Counted from the stretch's first letter, positions 1 through 14,969 are shown. The stretch: DNA of 64,000 nt from Corella eumyota (GCA_963082875.1 CAUJAU010000058.1:186001-250000), one strand, 5' to 3'. Program-made: numbers and translations. Notes: a model not told the origin generated them from the sequence alone.

Positions 1-22
1 TTGAGATGATAGACACGGAGAT
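1..22 (+). repeat. Tail of a GAT junction block (cut by window edge)
   Basis: The window opens inside the invariant junction word GATAGACACGGAGATCC, which precedes every forward pyrimidine array here (also near 17412, 20331, 59676 and 63021). A purine GATGGAGAT block, and before it a 234-bp spacer, should therefore lie just upstream of the window. The sequence after it (TCTTCTTCCTCATCATCC) matches the array starts at 17429 and 63036. Confidence 0.85.
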
Positions 23-2300
23 CCTCTTCTTCCTCATCATCCTTCTCATCATCCTCATCATCATCCTCATCATCCTCCTCATCTTCCTCATCCTCCTCAT
101 CCTCCTCATCTTCCTCATCCCCCTTATCCTTCTCATCTTCCTCATCCTACTCATTCTCCTCATCCTCCTCATCCTCATCCTTCTCATCCTCCTCATCCTC
201 CTCATCCTCCTCATCCTCCTCATCCTCCTCATCCACATCATCCTCCTCATCTTCCTCATCTTTTTCATCCTCCTCATCATCCTCATCCACCTCATCCTCC
301 TCATCCTCCTTATCTTCCTCATCTTCCACGTCCTCCTCATCCTCCTCATCCTCCTCGTCTTCCTCATCCTCCTCATCCTCCTTATCCTCCTTATCCTCCT
401 CATCCTCTTCATCCTCCTCATCCTCCTCATCCTCCTCATCCTCTTCATCCTCCTCATCCTCCTCATCCTCCTCATCCTCTTTATCGTCCTCATCATCCTC
501 ATCCTCCTCATCCTCCTCATCCTTCTCATCCTCCTCATACTCCTTATCCTCCTCATCCTCCTCATCATCTTCATCATCCTCATTATCCTCATCATCATCC
601 TTATCATCCTCCTCATCATCCTCATCATCATCATCTTTATCATCCTCCTCATTCTCCTCATCCTCCTCATCCTTTTTATCCTTTTCATCCTCCTCATCTT
701 CTTCATCCTCTTCATCTTCCTCATCCTTCTCATCCTCCTCATCATCCTTATTGTTGTCATCCCTCTTATCCTTCTCATCCTCCTCATTCTCCTCATCCTC
801 CTCATCCTCTTCATCCTCCTTTTTCTTCTCATCTTCCTCATCCTCCTCATCCTTCCCATACTCCTCATACTCCTCATCCTCCTCATCCTCCTAATCCTCT
901 TCACCCCCTTAATCCTCCTCATCCTCCTCATCCTCCTCATCCTCTACATCTTCCTCATCCTCTTCATCTTCCTCATCCTTCTTATCCTCCTCATCCTCCT
1001 CATCCTCCTCATCCTCCTCATCTTCCTCAACCTCCTCATCTTCATCCTCATCCTCATCCTTATTCTCTTCCTCATCCTCCTCATCCCCTTCATCCTCCTC
1101 ATCCTCCTCATCCTCCTCATCCTCCTCATTCTCCTCATTCTCCTCATCCTCCTCATCCTCCTCATCCTCCTCATCCACCTCATCTTCTTCATCCTTCTCA
1201 TCCTCCTCCTCCTCATCATCATCCTCATCATCCTTATCATCTTCGTCATCATCATCCTCATCATCCTCCTCATTCTCCTCATCCTCCTCATCCTCTTCAT
1301 CCTCCTCTTCCTTCTCATCCTCCTCATCCTTCTCATCCTCCTCATTTTCCTCATCCTTTTCATCCTCCTCATCCTCCTCATCCTCCTCATCCTCCTCATC
1401 CTCCTCAACCTCCTCATCCTCCTCATCCTCCTCATCCTCCTCATCCTCCTCATTCTCCTCATTCTCCTCATCCTCCTCATCCTCCTCATCCTCCTCATCC
1501 ACCTCATCTTCTTCATCCTTCTCATCCTCCTCCTCCTCATCATCATCCTCATCATCCTTATCATCTTCGTCATCATTATCCTCATCATCCTCCTCATTCT
1601 CCTCATCCTCCTCATCCTCTTCATCCTCCTCTTCCTTCTCATCTTCCTCATCCTTCTCATCCTCCTCATTTTCCTCATCCTTTTCATCCTCCTCATCCTC
1701 CTCATCCTCCTCATCCTCCTCATCCTCCTCATCCTCCTCATCTTCTTCATCCTCCTCATCCTCTTCATCCTCCTCATCCTCCTTATCCTCCTCATCCTCT
1801 TTATCCTCCTCATCCTCCTCATCCTCTTCATCCTCCTCATCCTCCTCATCCTCCTCATCTTTCTCATTCTCCTCATCCTTCTCATCCTCTTCATACTCCT
1901 CATCCTCCTCATCCTCCTCATCATCCTCATCATCCTCATCATTCTCATCATCATCCTTATCATCCTCTTCATTCTCCTCATCTTCCACATCTTCTTCATC
2001 CTCCTTTTCCTTTTCACCCTCCTCATCCTCCTCATCCTCCTCATCCTCCTCATCCTCCTCATCCTCCTAATCCTCCTCATCCTACTCATCTTCCTCATCC
2101 TCCTCATTCTCCTCATCCTCCTCATCCTCCTTATCCTCCTCAACCTCCTCATCTTCATCCTCATCCTCATCCTCATTCTCCTCCTCATCCTCCTCATCCT
2201 CTTCATCCTCTTTTTCATTCTCATCCTTCTCATTCTTCTTATCCTCCTCATCCTCCTCATCCTCTTCATCCTCCTCATCCTCCTCATTTTCTTCATCTTC

Positions 2301-5130
2301 CTGATCCTCCTCATCCTCCTCATCCTTCTCATCCTACTCATCCTCCTCATCCTCTTCATCTTCCTCATCCTCCTCATCTTCCTCATCTTCTTCATCCTCC
2401 TTATCCTCCCCATCCTTTTCATCCTCTTCATCTTCCTCATCCTCCTCATCCTCCTCATCTTCCTCATCCTCCTTATCCTCCTCATCCGCCTCATCCTCTT
2501 CATCCTCCTCATCCTTCTCATCCTCCTCATTCTCCTCATCCTCCTCATCCTCTTCATCCTCCTTTTCCTTCTCATCCTCCTCATCCTCCTCATCATTCTC
2601 ATCCTCCTCATCCTTCTCATCCTCCTCATACTCCTCATCTTCCACATCCTCCTCATCATCTTTATCATCCTCATCATCCTCATCATCATCCTTATCATCC
2701 TCCTCATCATCCTCATCATCATCATCTTTATCATCCTCCTCATTTTCCTCATCCTTATCATCCTTTTCATCCTCTTCATCCTCCTCATCTTCTTCATCCT
2801 CCTCATCTTCCTTATCCTTCTCATCCTCCTCATCATCCTCATCGACGTCATCCCTCTTATCTTTCTCATCCTCCTCATTCTCCTCATCCTCCTCATCCTC
2901 TTCATCCTCCTTTTTCTTCTCATCCTCCTCATCCTCCTCATCCTTCCCATACTCCTCATACTCCTCATCCTCTTCATCCTCCTCATCATCCTCATCATCC
3001 TCATCATCCTCATCATTCTCATCATCATCCTTATCATCCTCCTCATTTTCCTCATCCTCCTCATCCTCATCATCCTCATCATCCTCATCATCCTCATCAT
3101 CATCCTTATCATTTTCCTCATCCTCCTCATCCTCCTAATCCTCCTCATCCTCCTCATTCTCCTCATCCTCCTCATCCTCTTCATCCTCCTCATTTTTCTC
3201 ATCCTCCTCATCCTCCTCATCCTCCTCATCCTCCTCATCCTCTTCACCCCCTTAATCCTCCTCATCCTCCTCATCCTCCTCATCCTCTACATCTTCCTCA
3301 TCCTCTTCATCCTCCTCATCCTCCTCATCTTCCTCATCCTCCTCATTCTCCTCATCCTCCTCATCCTTCTCATCCTTATCATCCTCCTCATCCTCCTCAT
3401 CCTCCTCATCCTCCTCATCTTCCTCATCCTTCTTATCCTCCTCATCCTCCTCATCCTCCTCATCCTCCTCATCTTCCTCAACCTCCTCATCCTCATCTTT
3501 ATTCTTATCTTTATCCTCTTCCTCATCCTCCTCATTCTCCTCATCCTTTTCATCCTCCTCATCCTCCACATCATCCTCATCCTCCTCATCCTCTTCATCC
3601 TCCTCATCATCCTCATCCTCCTCATCCTCCTCATTTTCCTCATCTTCCTCATCCTCCTCATCCTCTTCATCCTCTTCATCATCCTCATCCTCCTCATCCT
3701 CCTCATCCTCCTCATCCTCCTCATTCTCCTCATTCTCCTCATCCTCCTCATCCTCCTCATCCTCCTCATCCACCTCATCTTCTTCATCCTTCTCATCCTC
3801 CTCCTCCTCATCATCATCCTCATCATCCTTATCATCTTCGTCATCATCATCCTCATCATCCTCCTCATTCTCCTCATCCTCCTCATCCTCTTCATCCTCC
3901 TCTTCCTTCTCATCCTCCTCATCCTTCTCATCCTGCTCATTTTCCTCATCCTTTTCATCCTCCTCATCCTCCTCATCTTCCTCATCCTCCTTATCCTCCT
4001 CATCCTCCTCATCCTCTTCATCCTCCTCATCCTCTTCATCCTCCTCATCCTCCTTATCCTCCTTATCCTCTTCATCCTCCTCATCCTCCTCATCCTCTTC
4101 ATCCTTCTCATCCTCCTCATCCTTCTCATTCTCCTCATCTTTCTCATCCTCTTCATACTCCTCATCCTCCTCATCCTCCTCATCATCCTCATCATCCTCA
4201 TCATTCTCATCATCATCCTTATCATCCTCTTCATTCTCCTCATCTTCCACATCCTCTTCATCCTCCTTTTCCTTTTCACCCTCCTCATCCTCCTCATCCT
4301 CCTCATCCTCCTCATCCTCCTCATCCTCCTCATCCTCCTAATCCTCCTCATCCTACTCATCCTCCTCATCCTCCTCATTCTCCTCATCCTCCTCATCCTC
4401 CTTATCCTCCTCAACCTCCTCATCTTCATCCTCATCCTCATCCTCATTCTCCTCCTCATCCCCCTCATCCTCTTCATCCTCTTTATCATTCTCATCCTTC
4501 TCATTCTTCTTATCCTCCTCATCCTCCTCATCCTCTTCATCCTCCTCATCCTCCTCATTTTCTTCATCTTCCTGATCCTCCTCATCCTCCTCATCCTTCT
4601 AATCCTACTCATCCTCCTCATCCTCTTCATCTTCCTCATCCTCCTCATCTTCCTCATCCTCTTCAACCTCCTTATCCTCCTCATCCTTTTCATCCTCTTC
4701 ATCTTCCTCATCCTCCTCATCCTCTTCATCTTCCTCATCCTCCTCATTTTCCTCATCCTCCTCATCCTCTTCATCCTCCTCATCCTTCTCATCCTCCTCA
4801 TTCTCCTCATCCTCCTCATCCTCTTCATCCTCCTTTTCCTTTTCATCCTCCTCATCCTCCTCATCCTTCTCATCCTCCTCATCCTTCTCATCCTCCTCAT
4901 ACTCCTCATCTTCCACATCCTCCTCATCATCTTTATCATCCTCATCATCCTCATCATCATCCTTATCATCATCCTCATCATCCTCATCATCATCATCTTT
5001 ATCATCCTCCTCATTCTCCTCATCCTTATCATCCTTTTCATCCTCTTCATCCTCCTCATCTTCTTCATCCTCCTCGTCTTCCTCATCCTTCTCATCCTCC
5101 TCATCATCCTCATCGTCGTCATCCCTCTTA
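2301..5130 (+). repeat. 2.27-kb higher-order repeat pair inside array I
   Basis: Rare landmark variants recur at one spacing. CTGATCC lies at 2301 and 4572, and GTCATCCCTCTTATC at 2847 and 5118, each 2,271 bp apart; the opposite-strand acidic frames of 103 codons starting at 2334 and 4605 repeat the same spacing. The left copy is about 2301-4571 and the right copy starts at 4572. More diverged relatives of the landmarks at about 756, 5934, 7605, 8683 and 11606 show that the pattern continues with irregular spacing, as expected from repeated unequal exchange. Confidence 0.75.
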
Positions 5131-8100
5131 TCCTTCTCATCCTCCTCATTCTCCTCATCCTCCTCATCCTCTTCATCCTCCTTTTTCTTCTCATCCTCCT
5201 CATCCTCCTCATCCTTCCCATACTCCTCATACTCCTCATCCTCTTCATCCTCTTCATCATCCTCATCATCCTCATCATCCTCATCATCATCCTTATCATC
5301 CTCCTCATTTTCCTCATCCTCCTCATCCTCATCATCCTCATCATCCTCATCATCATCCTTATCATTTTCCTCATCCTTCTCATCCTCCTCATCCTCCTTA
5401 TCCTCCTCATCCTCCTCATCCTCCTCATCCTCCTAATTTTCCTCATCCTCCTCATCCTCCTAATCCTCCTCATCCTCCTCATTCTCCTTATCCTCCTCAT
5501 CCTTTTCATCCTCTTCATCCTCTTCATCCTCCTCATCTTCCTCATCATCCTCATCCTCCTCATCCTCCTCATCCTCCTTATCCTCTTCATCCTCCTCATC
5601 CTCCTCATCCTCCTCATCCTCCTCGTCTTCCTCATCCTCCTCATCCTCCTCATCCTCTTCATCCTTCTCATCCTCCTCATCCTCCTCATCCTCTTCATCC
5701 TCTTCATCCTCCTCATCCTTCTCATCCTCCTCATCCTCCTCAACATCTTCATCATCTTCATCATCCTCATCATCATCCTTATCATCATCCTCATCATCCT
5801 CATCATCATCATCTTTATCATCCTCCTCATTCGCCTCATCCTCCTCATCCTTTCCATCCTCTTCGTCCTCCTCATCTTCTTCATCCTCCTCATCTTCCTC
5901 GTCCTTCTCATCCTCCTCATCATCCTCATCGTCGTCATCCCTCTTATCCTTCTCATCCTCCTCATTCTCCTCATCCTCCTCATCCTCTTCATCCTCCTTT
6001 TTCTTCTCATCCTCCTCATCCTCCTCATCCTTCCCATACTTCACATACTCCTCATCCTCTTCATCCTCCTCATCATCCTCATCATCCCCATCATCCTCAT
6101 CATCATCCTTATCATCCTCCTCATTCTCCTCATCTTCCTCATCCTCATCATCCTCGTCATCCTCATCATCCTTATCATTTTCCTCATCCTCCTCATCCTC
6201 CTAATCCTCCTTATCCTCCTCATTCTCCTCATCCTCCTCATCCTCCTCATCCTCCTCATCTTTTTCATCTTTCTCATCCTCTTCATCTTCCTCATCCTCC
6301 TTATCCTCCTCAACCTCCTCATCTTCATCCTCATCTTCATCCTCATTTTCCTCCTCATCCTCTTCATCCTCCTCATCCTCTTCATCCTCCTCATCCTCCT
6401 CATCCTCCTCATCCTCCTCATCCTCCTCATCCTCTTCATCCTCCTCATCCTCTTCATCCTCCTCATCCTCCTCATCTTCTTCATCCTCCTCATCCTCCGC
6501 ATCCTCCTCATCCTTCTCATCCTTATCATCCTCCTCATCCTCCTCATCCTCCTCATCTTCCTCATCCTTCTTATCCTCCTCATCCTCCTCATCCTCCTCA
6601 TCCTCCTCATCTTCCTCAACCTCCTCATCCTCATCCTTATTCTTATCTTCATCCTCATCTTCCTCATCCTCCTTATCCTTTTCATCCTCCTCATCCTCCT
6701 CATTCTCCTCATCCTCCTCATCATCCTCATCCTCCTCATCCTCCTCATTTTCCTCATCCTCCTTATCCTCCTCATCCTCCTCATCCTCTTCATCCTCCTC
6801 ATCCTCCTCATCCTCCTCATCTTCCTCATCCTCCTCATTCTCTTCATTCTCCTCATCTTCCTCATCCTCCTCATTCTCCTCATCTTCTTCATCCTTCTCA
6901 TCCTCATCCTCCTCATCATCATCCTCATCATCCTTATTATCTTTGTCATCATCATCCTCATCATCCTCCTCATTCTCCTCATCCTGCTCATCCTCCTCAT
7001 CCTCCTCTTCCCTCTCATCCTCCTCATCCTTCTCATCCTCCTCATTTTCCTCATCCTCTTCATTCTCCTCATCCTCCTCATCCTCCTCATCCTCCTCATC
7101 CTCCTCATCTTCCTCATCCTCTTCATCCTCTTCATCCTCCTCATCCTCCTCATCCTCCTCATCCTTCTCATCCTCTTCATACTCCTCATCCTCCTCATCC
7201 TCCTCATCATCCTCATCATCCTCATCATTCTCATCATCATCCTTATCATCCTCCTCATTCTCCTCATCTTCCACATCCTCTTCATCCTCCTTTTCCTTTT
7301 CACCCTCCTCATCCTCCTCATCCTCCTCATCCTTCTCATCCTCTTAATCCTCCTTATCCTACTCATCCTCCTCATCCTCCTCATTCTCCTCATCCTCCTC
7401 ATCCTCCTCATCCTCCTTATCCTCCTCAACCTCCTCATCTTCATCCTCATCCTCATCCTCATTCTCCTCCTCATCCTCCTCATCCTCTTCATCCTCTTTA
7501 TCATCTTCATCCTTCTCATTCTTCTTATCCTCCTCATCCTCCTCATCCTCTTCATCCTCCTCATCCTCTTCATCTTCTTCATCCTCCTCATTTTCTTCAT
7601 CTTCCTGATCCTCCTCATCCTCCTCATCCTTCTCATCCTTCTTATCCTCCTCATCCTCTTCATCTTCCTCATCCTCCTCATCTTCCTCATTCTCCTCATC
7701 CTCCTTATCTTCCTCATCCTCCTCATCCTCCTCATCCTCCGTATCCTCCTCAACCTCCTTATCCTCATCCTCATCCTCATCTTCATCCTTATTCTCATCT
7801 TCATCCTCATCCTCATCCTCCTCATCCTCTTCATCCTCCTTATCATCATCATCATCATCATCATCCTCATCATCCTCATCCTCTTCATCAACCTCATCCT
7901 CCTCATCCTCCTCATCCTTTTCATCCTCTTCATCCTCCTCATCCTCCTCATCCTTTTTATCCTCTTCATCCTCTTCATCCTCTTCATCCTCCTCATCTTC
8001 CTCATCCTCCTCATCCTCCTCATTCTCTTCATCCTCTTCATCCACTTCATCCTTCTCATCCTCCTCATTCTCCCCATCCTCCTCATCTTCTTCATCCTCC

Positions 8101-9719
8101 TTTTCCTCCTCATCCTCCTCATCTTCCTCGTCCTTCCCATACTTCTCATACTCCTCATCCTCTTCATCCTCCTCATCATCCTCATCATCCTCATCATCTT
8201 CATCATCATCCTTATCATCCTCCTCATTTTCCTCATCCTCCTCATCCTCATCATCCTCATCATCCTCATCATCATCCTTATCATTTTCCTCATCCTCCTC
8301 ATTCTCCTAATCTTCCTCATCCTTCTCGTTCTCCTCATCCTCCTCATCCTCCTCATCTTCCTCATCCTTCTTATCCTCCTCATCCTCCTCATCCTCCTCA
8401 TCCTCCTCATCCTCCTCATCCTCCTCATCCTCCTCATCCTCTTCATCCTCCTCATCCTCTTCATCCTCCTCATCCTCCTCATCTTCTTCATCCTCCTCAT
8501 CCTCTTCATCCTTCTCATCCTTATCATCCTCCTCATCCTCCTCATCTTCTTCATCCTCCTCATCCTCCTCATCCTCCTCATCCTCCTCACCCTCCTCATC
8601 CTCCTCAACCTTCTCATTCTCCTCATCCTCAACCTCATCCTCATGCTCTTCATCCTCCTCATCTTCCTCATTTTCTTCATCTTCCTGATCCTCCTCATCC
8701 TCCTCATCCTTCTCATCCTTCTCATCCTTCTCATCCTCCTCATCCTCTTCATCTTCCTCATCCTCCTCATCTTCCTCATCCTCCTCATCCTCCTTATCCT
8801 CCTCATTCTCCTCATCCTCCTCATCCTCCGTATCCTCCTCAACTTCCTTATCCTTATCCTCATCCTCATCCTGATCCTTATTCTCATCTTCATCCTCATC
8901 CTCATCCTCCTCATCCCCTTCATCCTCCTTATCATCATCATCATCATCATCATCTTCATCATCCTCATCCTCTTCATCAACCTCATCCTCCTCATCCTTT
9001 TCATCCTCCTCATCCTCCTCATCCTCCTCATCCTTTTCATCCTTTTCATCCTCTTCATCCTCTTCATCTTCCTCATCTTCCTCATTCTCGTCATCCTCCT
9101 CATCCTCTTCATCCTCTTCATCCACTTCATCCTTTTCATCCTCCTCATTCTCCTCCTCCTCCTCATCCTCTTCATCCTCCTTTTCTTCCTCATCCTCCTC
9201 ATCCTCCTAATCCTCCTCATCCCCCTCATCCTCCTCATCCTTCTCATCCTCTTCATCCTCCTCATCCTCCCCACCCTCCTCATCCTCCTCAACCTCCTCA
9301 TTCTCCTCATCCTCAACCTCATTCTCATCCTCCTCATCCTCCTCATCCTCCTCATCCTCCTCATCCTTCTCATTCTCTTCATTATCCTCATCCTTCTCAT
9401 CCTTCTCATCCTCCTCATACTTCTCATCCTCCTCATCATTCTCATCATCTTCATCATCTTCATCATCATCCTTATCATCCTCCACATTCTCCTCATGCTC
9501 CTCATCCTCTTCATCCTCCTTTTCCTTCTCATCCTCCTCATCCTCCTCACCCTCCTCATCCTCCAAATCCTCCTTATCCTCTTCATCCTCATCATTCTCA
9601 TTATCCTCATCTTCCTCATCCTCCTCATCCTCCTCATCCTCCTCATCCTCCTCATCCTCCTCATCCTCCTCATCCTCCTCATCCTCCTCAACCTCCTCAT
9701 CCTCATCATTATCCTCATC

Positions 9720-9830
9720 ATCATCATCATCCTCATCATCCTCATCATCATCCTCATCATCATCCTCATCCTCATCCTCATCCTCATCCTCATCCTCCTC
9801 CTCCTCCTCCTCCTCCTCCTCCTTCTCATC
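9720..9830 (+). repeat. Variant sub-block: ATC-rich 9/12-mers, 6-mers, pure CTC run
   Basis: Inside array I, ATCATCCTC and ATCATCATCCTC units give way to a run of ATCCTC hexamers and then to about eleven perfect CTC triplets (roughly 9794-9824). Similar but shorter CTC runs lie next to ATC-rich blocks elsewhere, near 12690, 15070, 17780, 26165 and 27605. This is the purest trinucleotide run I saw in array I. It is a likely hot spot for slippage. Confidence 0.85.
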
Positions 9831-12800
9831 ATCCTCCTCATTATCCTCATCATCATCCTCTTCATCCTTATCATCCTCATTATCCTCATCATCCTCTTCA
9901 ACTTTTTCACCATCCTCATCCTCCTCATTCTCCTCATCCTCCTAATCCTCCTCATCCTCCTCATCCTCCTCATCCTTCTCATCCTCTTCATCCTCCTCAT
10001 CCTCCTCATCCTCCTCATCCTCCTCATCCTTCTCATCCTCCTTATCCTCCCCAACCTCCTCATCTTCATCCTCATCCTCATCCTCATTCTCTTCCTCATC
10101 CTTTTCATCCTCCTCATCCTCTTCATCCTCATCCTCTTCATCCTTCTCATCCTCCTCATCATCCTCATCCTCCTTATCCTCCTCATCCTCCTCATCCTCC
10201 TCATCCTCCTCATCCTTTTCATCCTCTTCATCTTCCTCATCCTCCTCATCCTCCTCATCTTTCTCATCCTCCTCATCCTCTTCATCCTCCTCATCCTCTT
10301 CATTCTCCTCATCCTTCTCATCCTCCTCATTCTCCTCATCCTCCTCATCCTCCTCATCCTCTTCATCTTCCTTTTACTTCTCATCCTCCTCATCCTCCTC
10401 ATCTTCTTCATCCTCCTCATCCTCCTCATGTACCTCATCCTCCTAATCCTCCTCATCCTCTTCATCCTCCTCATCCTCTTCATTCTCCTCATCCTTCTCA
10501 TCCTCCTCATTCTCCTCATCCTCCTCATCCTCCTCATCCTCTTCATCTTCCTTTTACTTCTCATCCTCCTCATCTTTCTCATCCTCCTCATCCTCCTCAT
10601 CCTCTTCATCCTTCTCATCCTCTTCATCCTCCTCATCCTCCCCATCCTCCTCATGCTCCTCATCCGCCTCATCATCCTCATCCTCCTTATCCTCCTCATC
10701 CTTCTCATCCTCCTCATCCTCCTCATTCTCATCATCCTCCTCATCCTCCTCATCCTCCTTATCTTCCTCATTCTCCTTATCCTCCTCATCCTCCTCATCC
10801 TCCTCATCCTCCTCATCCTCCTCATCCTCCTCATCCTCCTCATCCTCCTCATCTTCCTCATCCTTCTTATCCTCCTCATCATCCTCATCCTCCTCATCCT
10901 CCTCATCTTCCTCAACCTCCTCATCCTCATCCTTATTCTTATCTTCATCCTCATCCTCCTCATCCTCCTCATCCTTTTCATCCTCCTCATCCTCCTCATC
11001 CTCATCATCATCCTCATCATCCTTATCATCTTCGTCATCATCATCCTCATCATCCTCCTCATTCTCCTCATCCTCCTCATCCTCTTCATCCTCCTCTTCC
11101 TTCTCATCCTCCTCATCCTTCTCATCCTCCTCATCTTCTTCATCCTCCTCATCCTCCTCATCCTCCTCATCCTCTTCATCCTCCTCATCCTTCTCATCCT
11201 CTTCATACTCCTCATTTTCCTCATCCTCCTCATCATCCTCATCATCCTCATCATTCTCATCATCATCCTTATCATCCTCCCCATTCTCCTCATCTTCTAC
11301 ATTCTCTTCATCCTCCTTTTCCTTTTACCCTCCTCATCCTCCTTATCCTCCTCATCTTCCTTATCCTCCTCATCCTCCTAATCTTCTTCATCCTACTCAT
11401 CCTCCTCATCCTCCTCATTTTCTTCATCCTCCTCATCCTCCTTATCCTCCTCAACCTCCTCATCTTCATCCTCATCCTCATCATACTCTTCATCCTCTTT
11501 ATCATTCTCATCCTTCTCATTCTTCTTATCCTCCTCATCCTCCTCATCCTCTTCATCCTCCTCATCCTCTTCATCCTCCTCATCCTCCTCATTTTCTTCA
11601 TCTTCCTGATCCTCCTCATCCTCCTCATCCTTCTCATCCTTCTCATCCTTCTCATCCTCTTCATCCTCTTCATCTTCCTCATCCTCCTCATCTTCCTCAT
11701 CCTCCTCATCCTCCTTATCCTCCTCATCCTCCTCATCCTCCTCATCCTCCGTATCCTCCTCAACCTCCTTATCCTCATCCTCAACCTCATCCTCATCCTT
11801 ATTCTCATCTTCATCCTCATCCTCATCCTCCTCATCCTCTTCATCCTCCTTATCATCATCATCATCATCATCCTCATCATCCTCATCATCCTCATCCTCT
11901 TCATCAACTTCATCCTCCTCATCCTCCTCATCCTTTTCATCCTCCTCATCCTCTTCATCCTCCTCATCCTTTTCATCCTCTTCATCCTCTTCATCCTCCT
12001 CATCTTCTTCATCCTCGTCATCCTCCTCATCCTCTTCATCCTCTTCATCCACTTCATCCTTCTCATCCTCCTCATTCTCCTCATCCTCTTCATCCTCTTC
12101 ATCCTCCTTTTCTTCCTCATCCTCCTCATCCTCGTCATCCTCGTCATCCTCCTCATCCTCCTCATCCTCCTCATCCTCCTCATCCTCCTCATCCTCCTCA
12201 CCCTCCTTATCCTCCTCAACCTCCTCATTCTCTTCATCCTCAACCTCATCCTCATCCTCCTCATCCTCCTCATCCTCCTCATCCTCCTCATTCTCCTCAT
12301 TCTCCTCATCATCCTCATCCTTCTCATCCTTCTCATCCTCCTCATACTTCTCATCTTCCTCATCATCCTCATCATCTTCATCATCCTCATCATCATCCTT
12401 ATCATCCTCCTCATTCTCCTCATGCTCCTCATCCTCTTCATCCTCCATTTCCTTCTCATCCTCCTCATCCTCCTCATCCTCCTCATCCTCCTAATCCTCC
12501 TTATCCTCTTCATCCTCATCATCCTCATTATCCTCATCCTCCTCATCCTCCTCATCCTCCTCATCCTCCTCATCCTCCTCAACCTCCTCATCCTCCTCAT
12601 CCTCATCCTCATCATTATCCTCATCATCATCATCCTCATCATCCTCATCAAAATCCTCATCATCATCCTCATCCTCATCCTCATCCTCCTCCTCCTCTTC
12701 CTTCTCATCCTCCTTCTCATCATCCTCCTCATCATCCTCATCATCATCCTCATCATCCTTATCATCCTCATTATCCTCATCATCCTCTTCATCTTCCTCA

Positions 12801-14969
12801 CCATCCTCATCCTCCTCATCCTCCTCATTCTCCTAATCCTCCTCATCCTCCTCATCCTCCTCATCCTTCTCATCCTCTTCATCCTCCTCATCCTCTTCAT
12901 CCTCCTCATCCTCCTCATCCTCCTCATCCTCCTTATCCTCCCCAACCTCCTCATCTTCATCCTCATCTTCATCCTCATTCTCTTCCTCATCCTTCTCATC
13001 CTCCTCATCCTCTTCATCCTCATCCTCCTCATCCTTCTCATCCTCCTCATCATCCTCATCCTCCTCATCCTCCTCATCCTCCTCATCCTCCTCATCCTCC
13101 TCATCCTTTTCATCCTCTTCATCTTCCTCATCCTTCTCATCCTCCTCATCTTCCTCATCCTCCTCATCTTCCTCATCCTCCTCATCCTCTTCATCCTCCT
13201 CATCCTCCTTATCCTCCTCATTCTCCTCATCTTCCTCATCCTCTTCATCCTGTTTTTCCTTCTCATCCTCCTCATCCTCCTCATCCTCTTCATCCTCCTC
13301 ATCCTCCTCATCTACCTCATCCTCCACATCCTCCTCATCTTCCTCAACCTCCTCATCCTCCTCATCCTCAACCTCATCCTTATCCTCCTCATCCTCCTCA
13401 TCCTCCTCATCCTTCTCATCCTCCTCATCCTCCTCATCCTCATCATCATCCTTATCCTCCTCATCCTCCTCATCCTCCTCATCCCCCTCATCCTCTTCAT
13501 CCTCCTCATCCTCCTCATCCTCTTCATCCTCCTCATCCTCCTCATCCTCCTCATCCTCCTCATCCTCCTCATCCTCCTTATCCTCCTCATCTTTCTCATC
13601 CTCTTCATACTCCTCATCCTCCTCATCCTCCTCATCATCTTCATCATCCTCATCATTCTCATCATCATCCTTATCATCCTCCTCATCCTCCTCATCTTCC
13701 ACATCCTCTTCATCCTCCTTTTCCTTTTCACCCTCCTCATCCTCCTCATCCTCCTCATCCTCCTCATCATCCTCATCCTCCTAATCCTCCTCATCCTCTT
13801 CATCCTCCTCATCCACCTCATTCTCCTCATCCTCCTCATCCTCCTTATCCTCCTCAACCTCTTCATCTTCATCCTCATCCTCATCCTCATTCTCCTTCTC
13901 ATCCTCCTCATCCTCTTCATCCTCTTTAATATCCTCATCCTTCTCATTCTTCTCATCCTCCTCAACCTCCTCATCCTCTTCATCCTCCTCATCCTCTTCA
14001 TCCTCCTCATCCTCCTCATTTTCTTCATCCTCCTGATCTTTCTCATCCTCCTCATCCTCCTCATCCTCTTCATCCTCCTCATCTTTCTCATCCTCCTCAT
14101 TCTCCTCATCCTCCTCATTATCTTCATCCTCCTTTTCCTTTTCATCCTCCTCATCCTCCTCATCCTCTTCATCCTCCTCATCCCCCTCATCCTCCTCATC
14201 TTTTTCATCTTTCTCATTTTCCTCAACCTCCTCATCCTCCTCATCCTCAACCTCATCCTCATCCTCCTCATCCTCCTCATCTTCCTCATCCTCCTCATCC
14301 TCCTCATCCTCCTCATCCTCCTCATCCTCCTCATCCTTCTCATCCTCCTCATCCTCCTCATCCTCCTCATCCTCCTCATCCTCCTCATCCTCATTATCAT
14401 CCTTATCCTCCTCATCCTTCTCATCCTCTTCCTCCTCCTCATCCTGTTCTTCCTCCTCATCCTCCTCATCGTTCTTATCCTCTTCATCCTCCTCATCATC
14501 CTCATCATCCTCATCCTCCTCATCCTCCGCATCCTTCTCATCCTCCTCATCCTCCTCATCTTCCTCATCCTCTACATCCTCCTCATCCTCCTTATCCTCC
14601 TCATCCTTTTTATCCTCTTCATCATCCTCATCCCCCTCATCCTTCTCATCTTCCTCATCCTCCTCATCCTCCTCATCCTCCTCAACCTCCTCATCCTCCT
14701 CAACCTCATCCTCATCCTCCTCCTTCTCCTTCTTCTCTTCATCATCATCCTCCTAATCATCCTCATCATCATCCTCATCATTCTCCTCATCTTCCTCATT
14801 CTCATCAACTTCCTTATCTTCCTCATCCTCCTCATCCTCATCAACCTCCTTATCTTTCTCATCCTCCTCATACTTCTTATCCTCCTCATCCTCCTCATCC
14901 TCCTCATCCTCCTCATCCTCCTCATCCTTCTCAACATCCTCATCCTCCTCCTCTTTATCCTCATCCTCA

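Noticed and set aside
909-1988. Acidic Glu-Glu-Asp frames on the minus strand (also at 3252-4250, 35902-37029 and many others), as if Asp/Glu-rich nuclear proteins
   Set aside because: They are the GAG GAG GAT reading of the array. They break at random single-step stops, share no fixed start, and several read straight on into spacer sequence (ending in a reading of TTTGCAAATATATGC).
6-11381. A ~3,790-codon open frame of Ile-Leu-Leu repeats, which looks like a giant membrane protein
   Set aside because: It is the direct reading of the ATC CTC CTC 9-mer. No single substitution in these codons gives a stop, so an open frame is expected without selection. There is no non-repetitive domain, and it ends in a different frame after a one-base loss near 11327.
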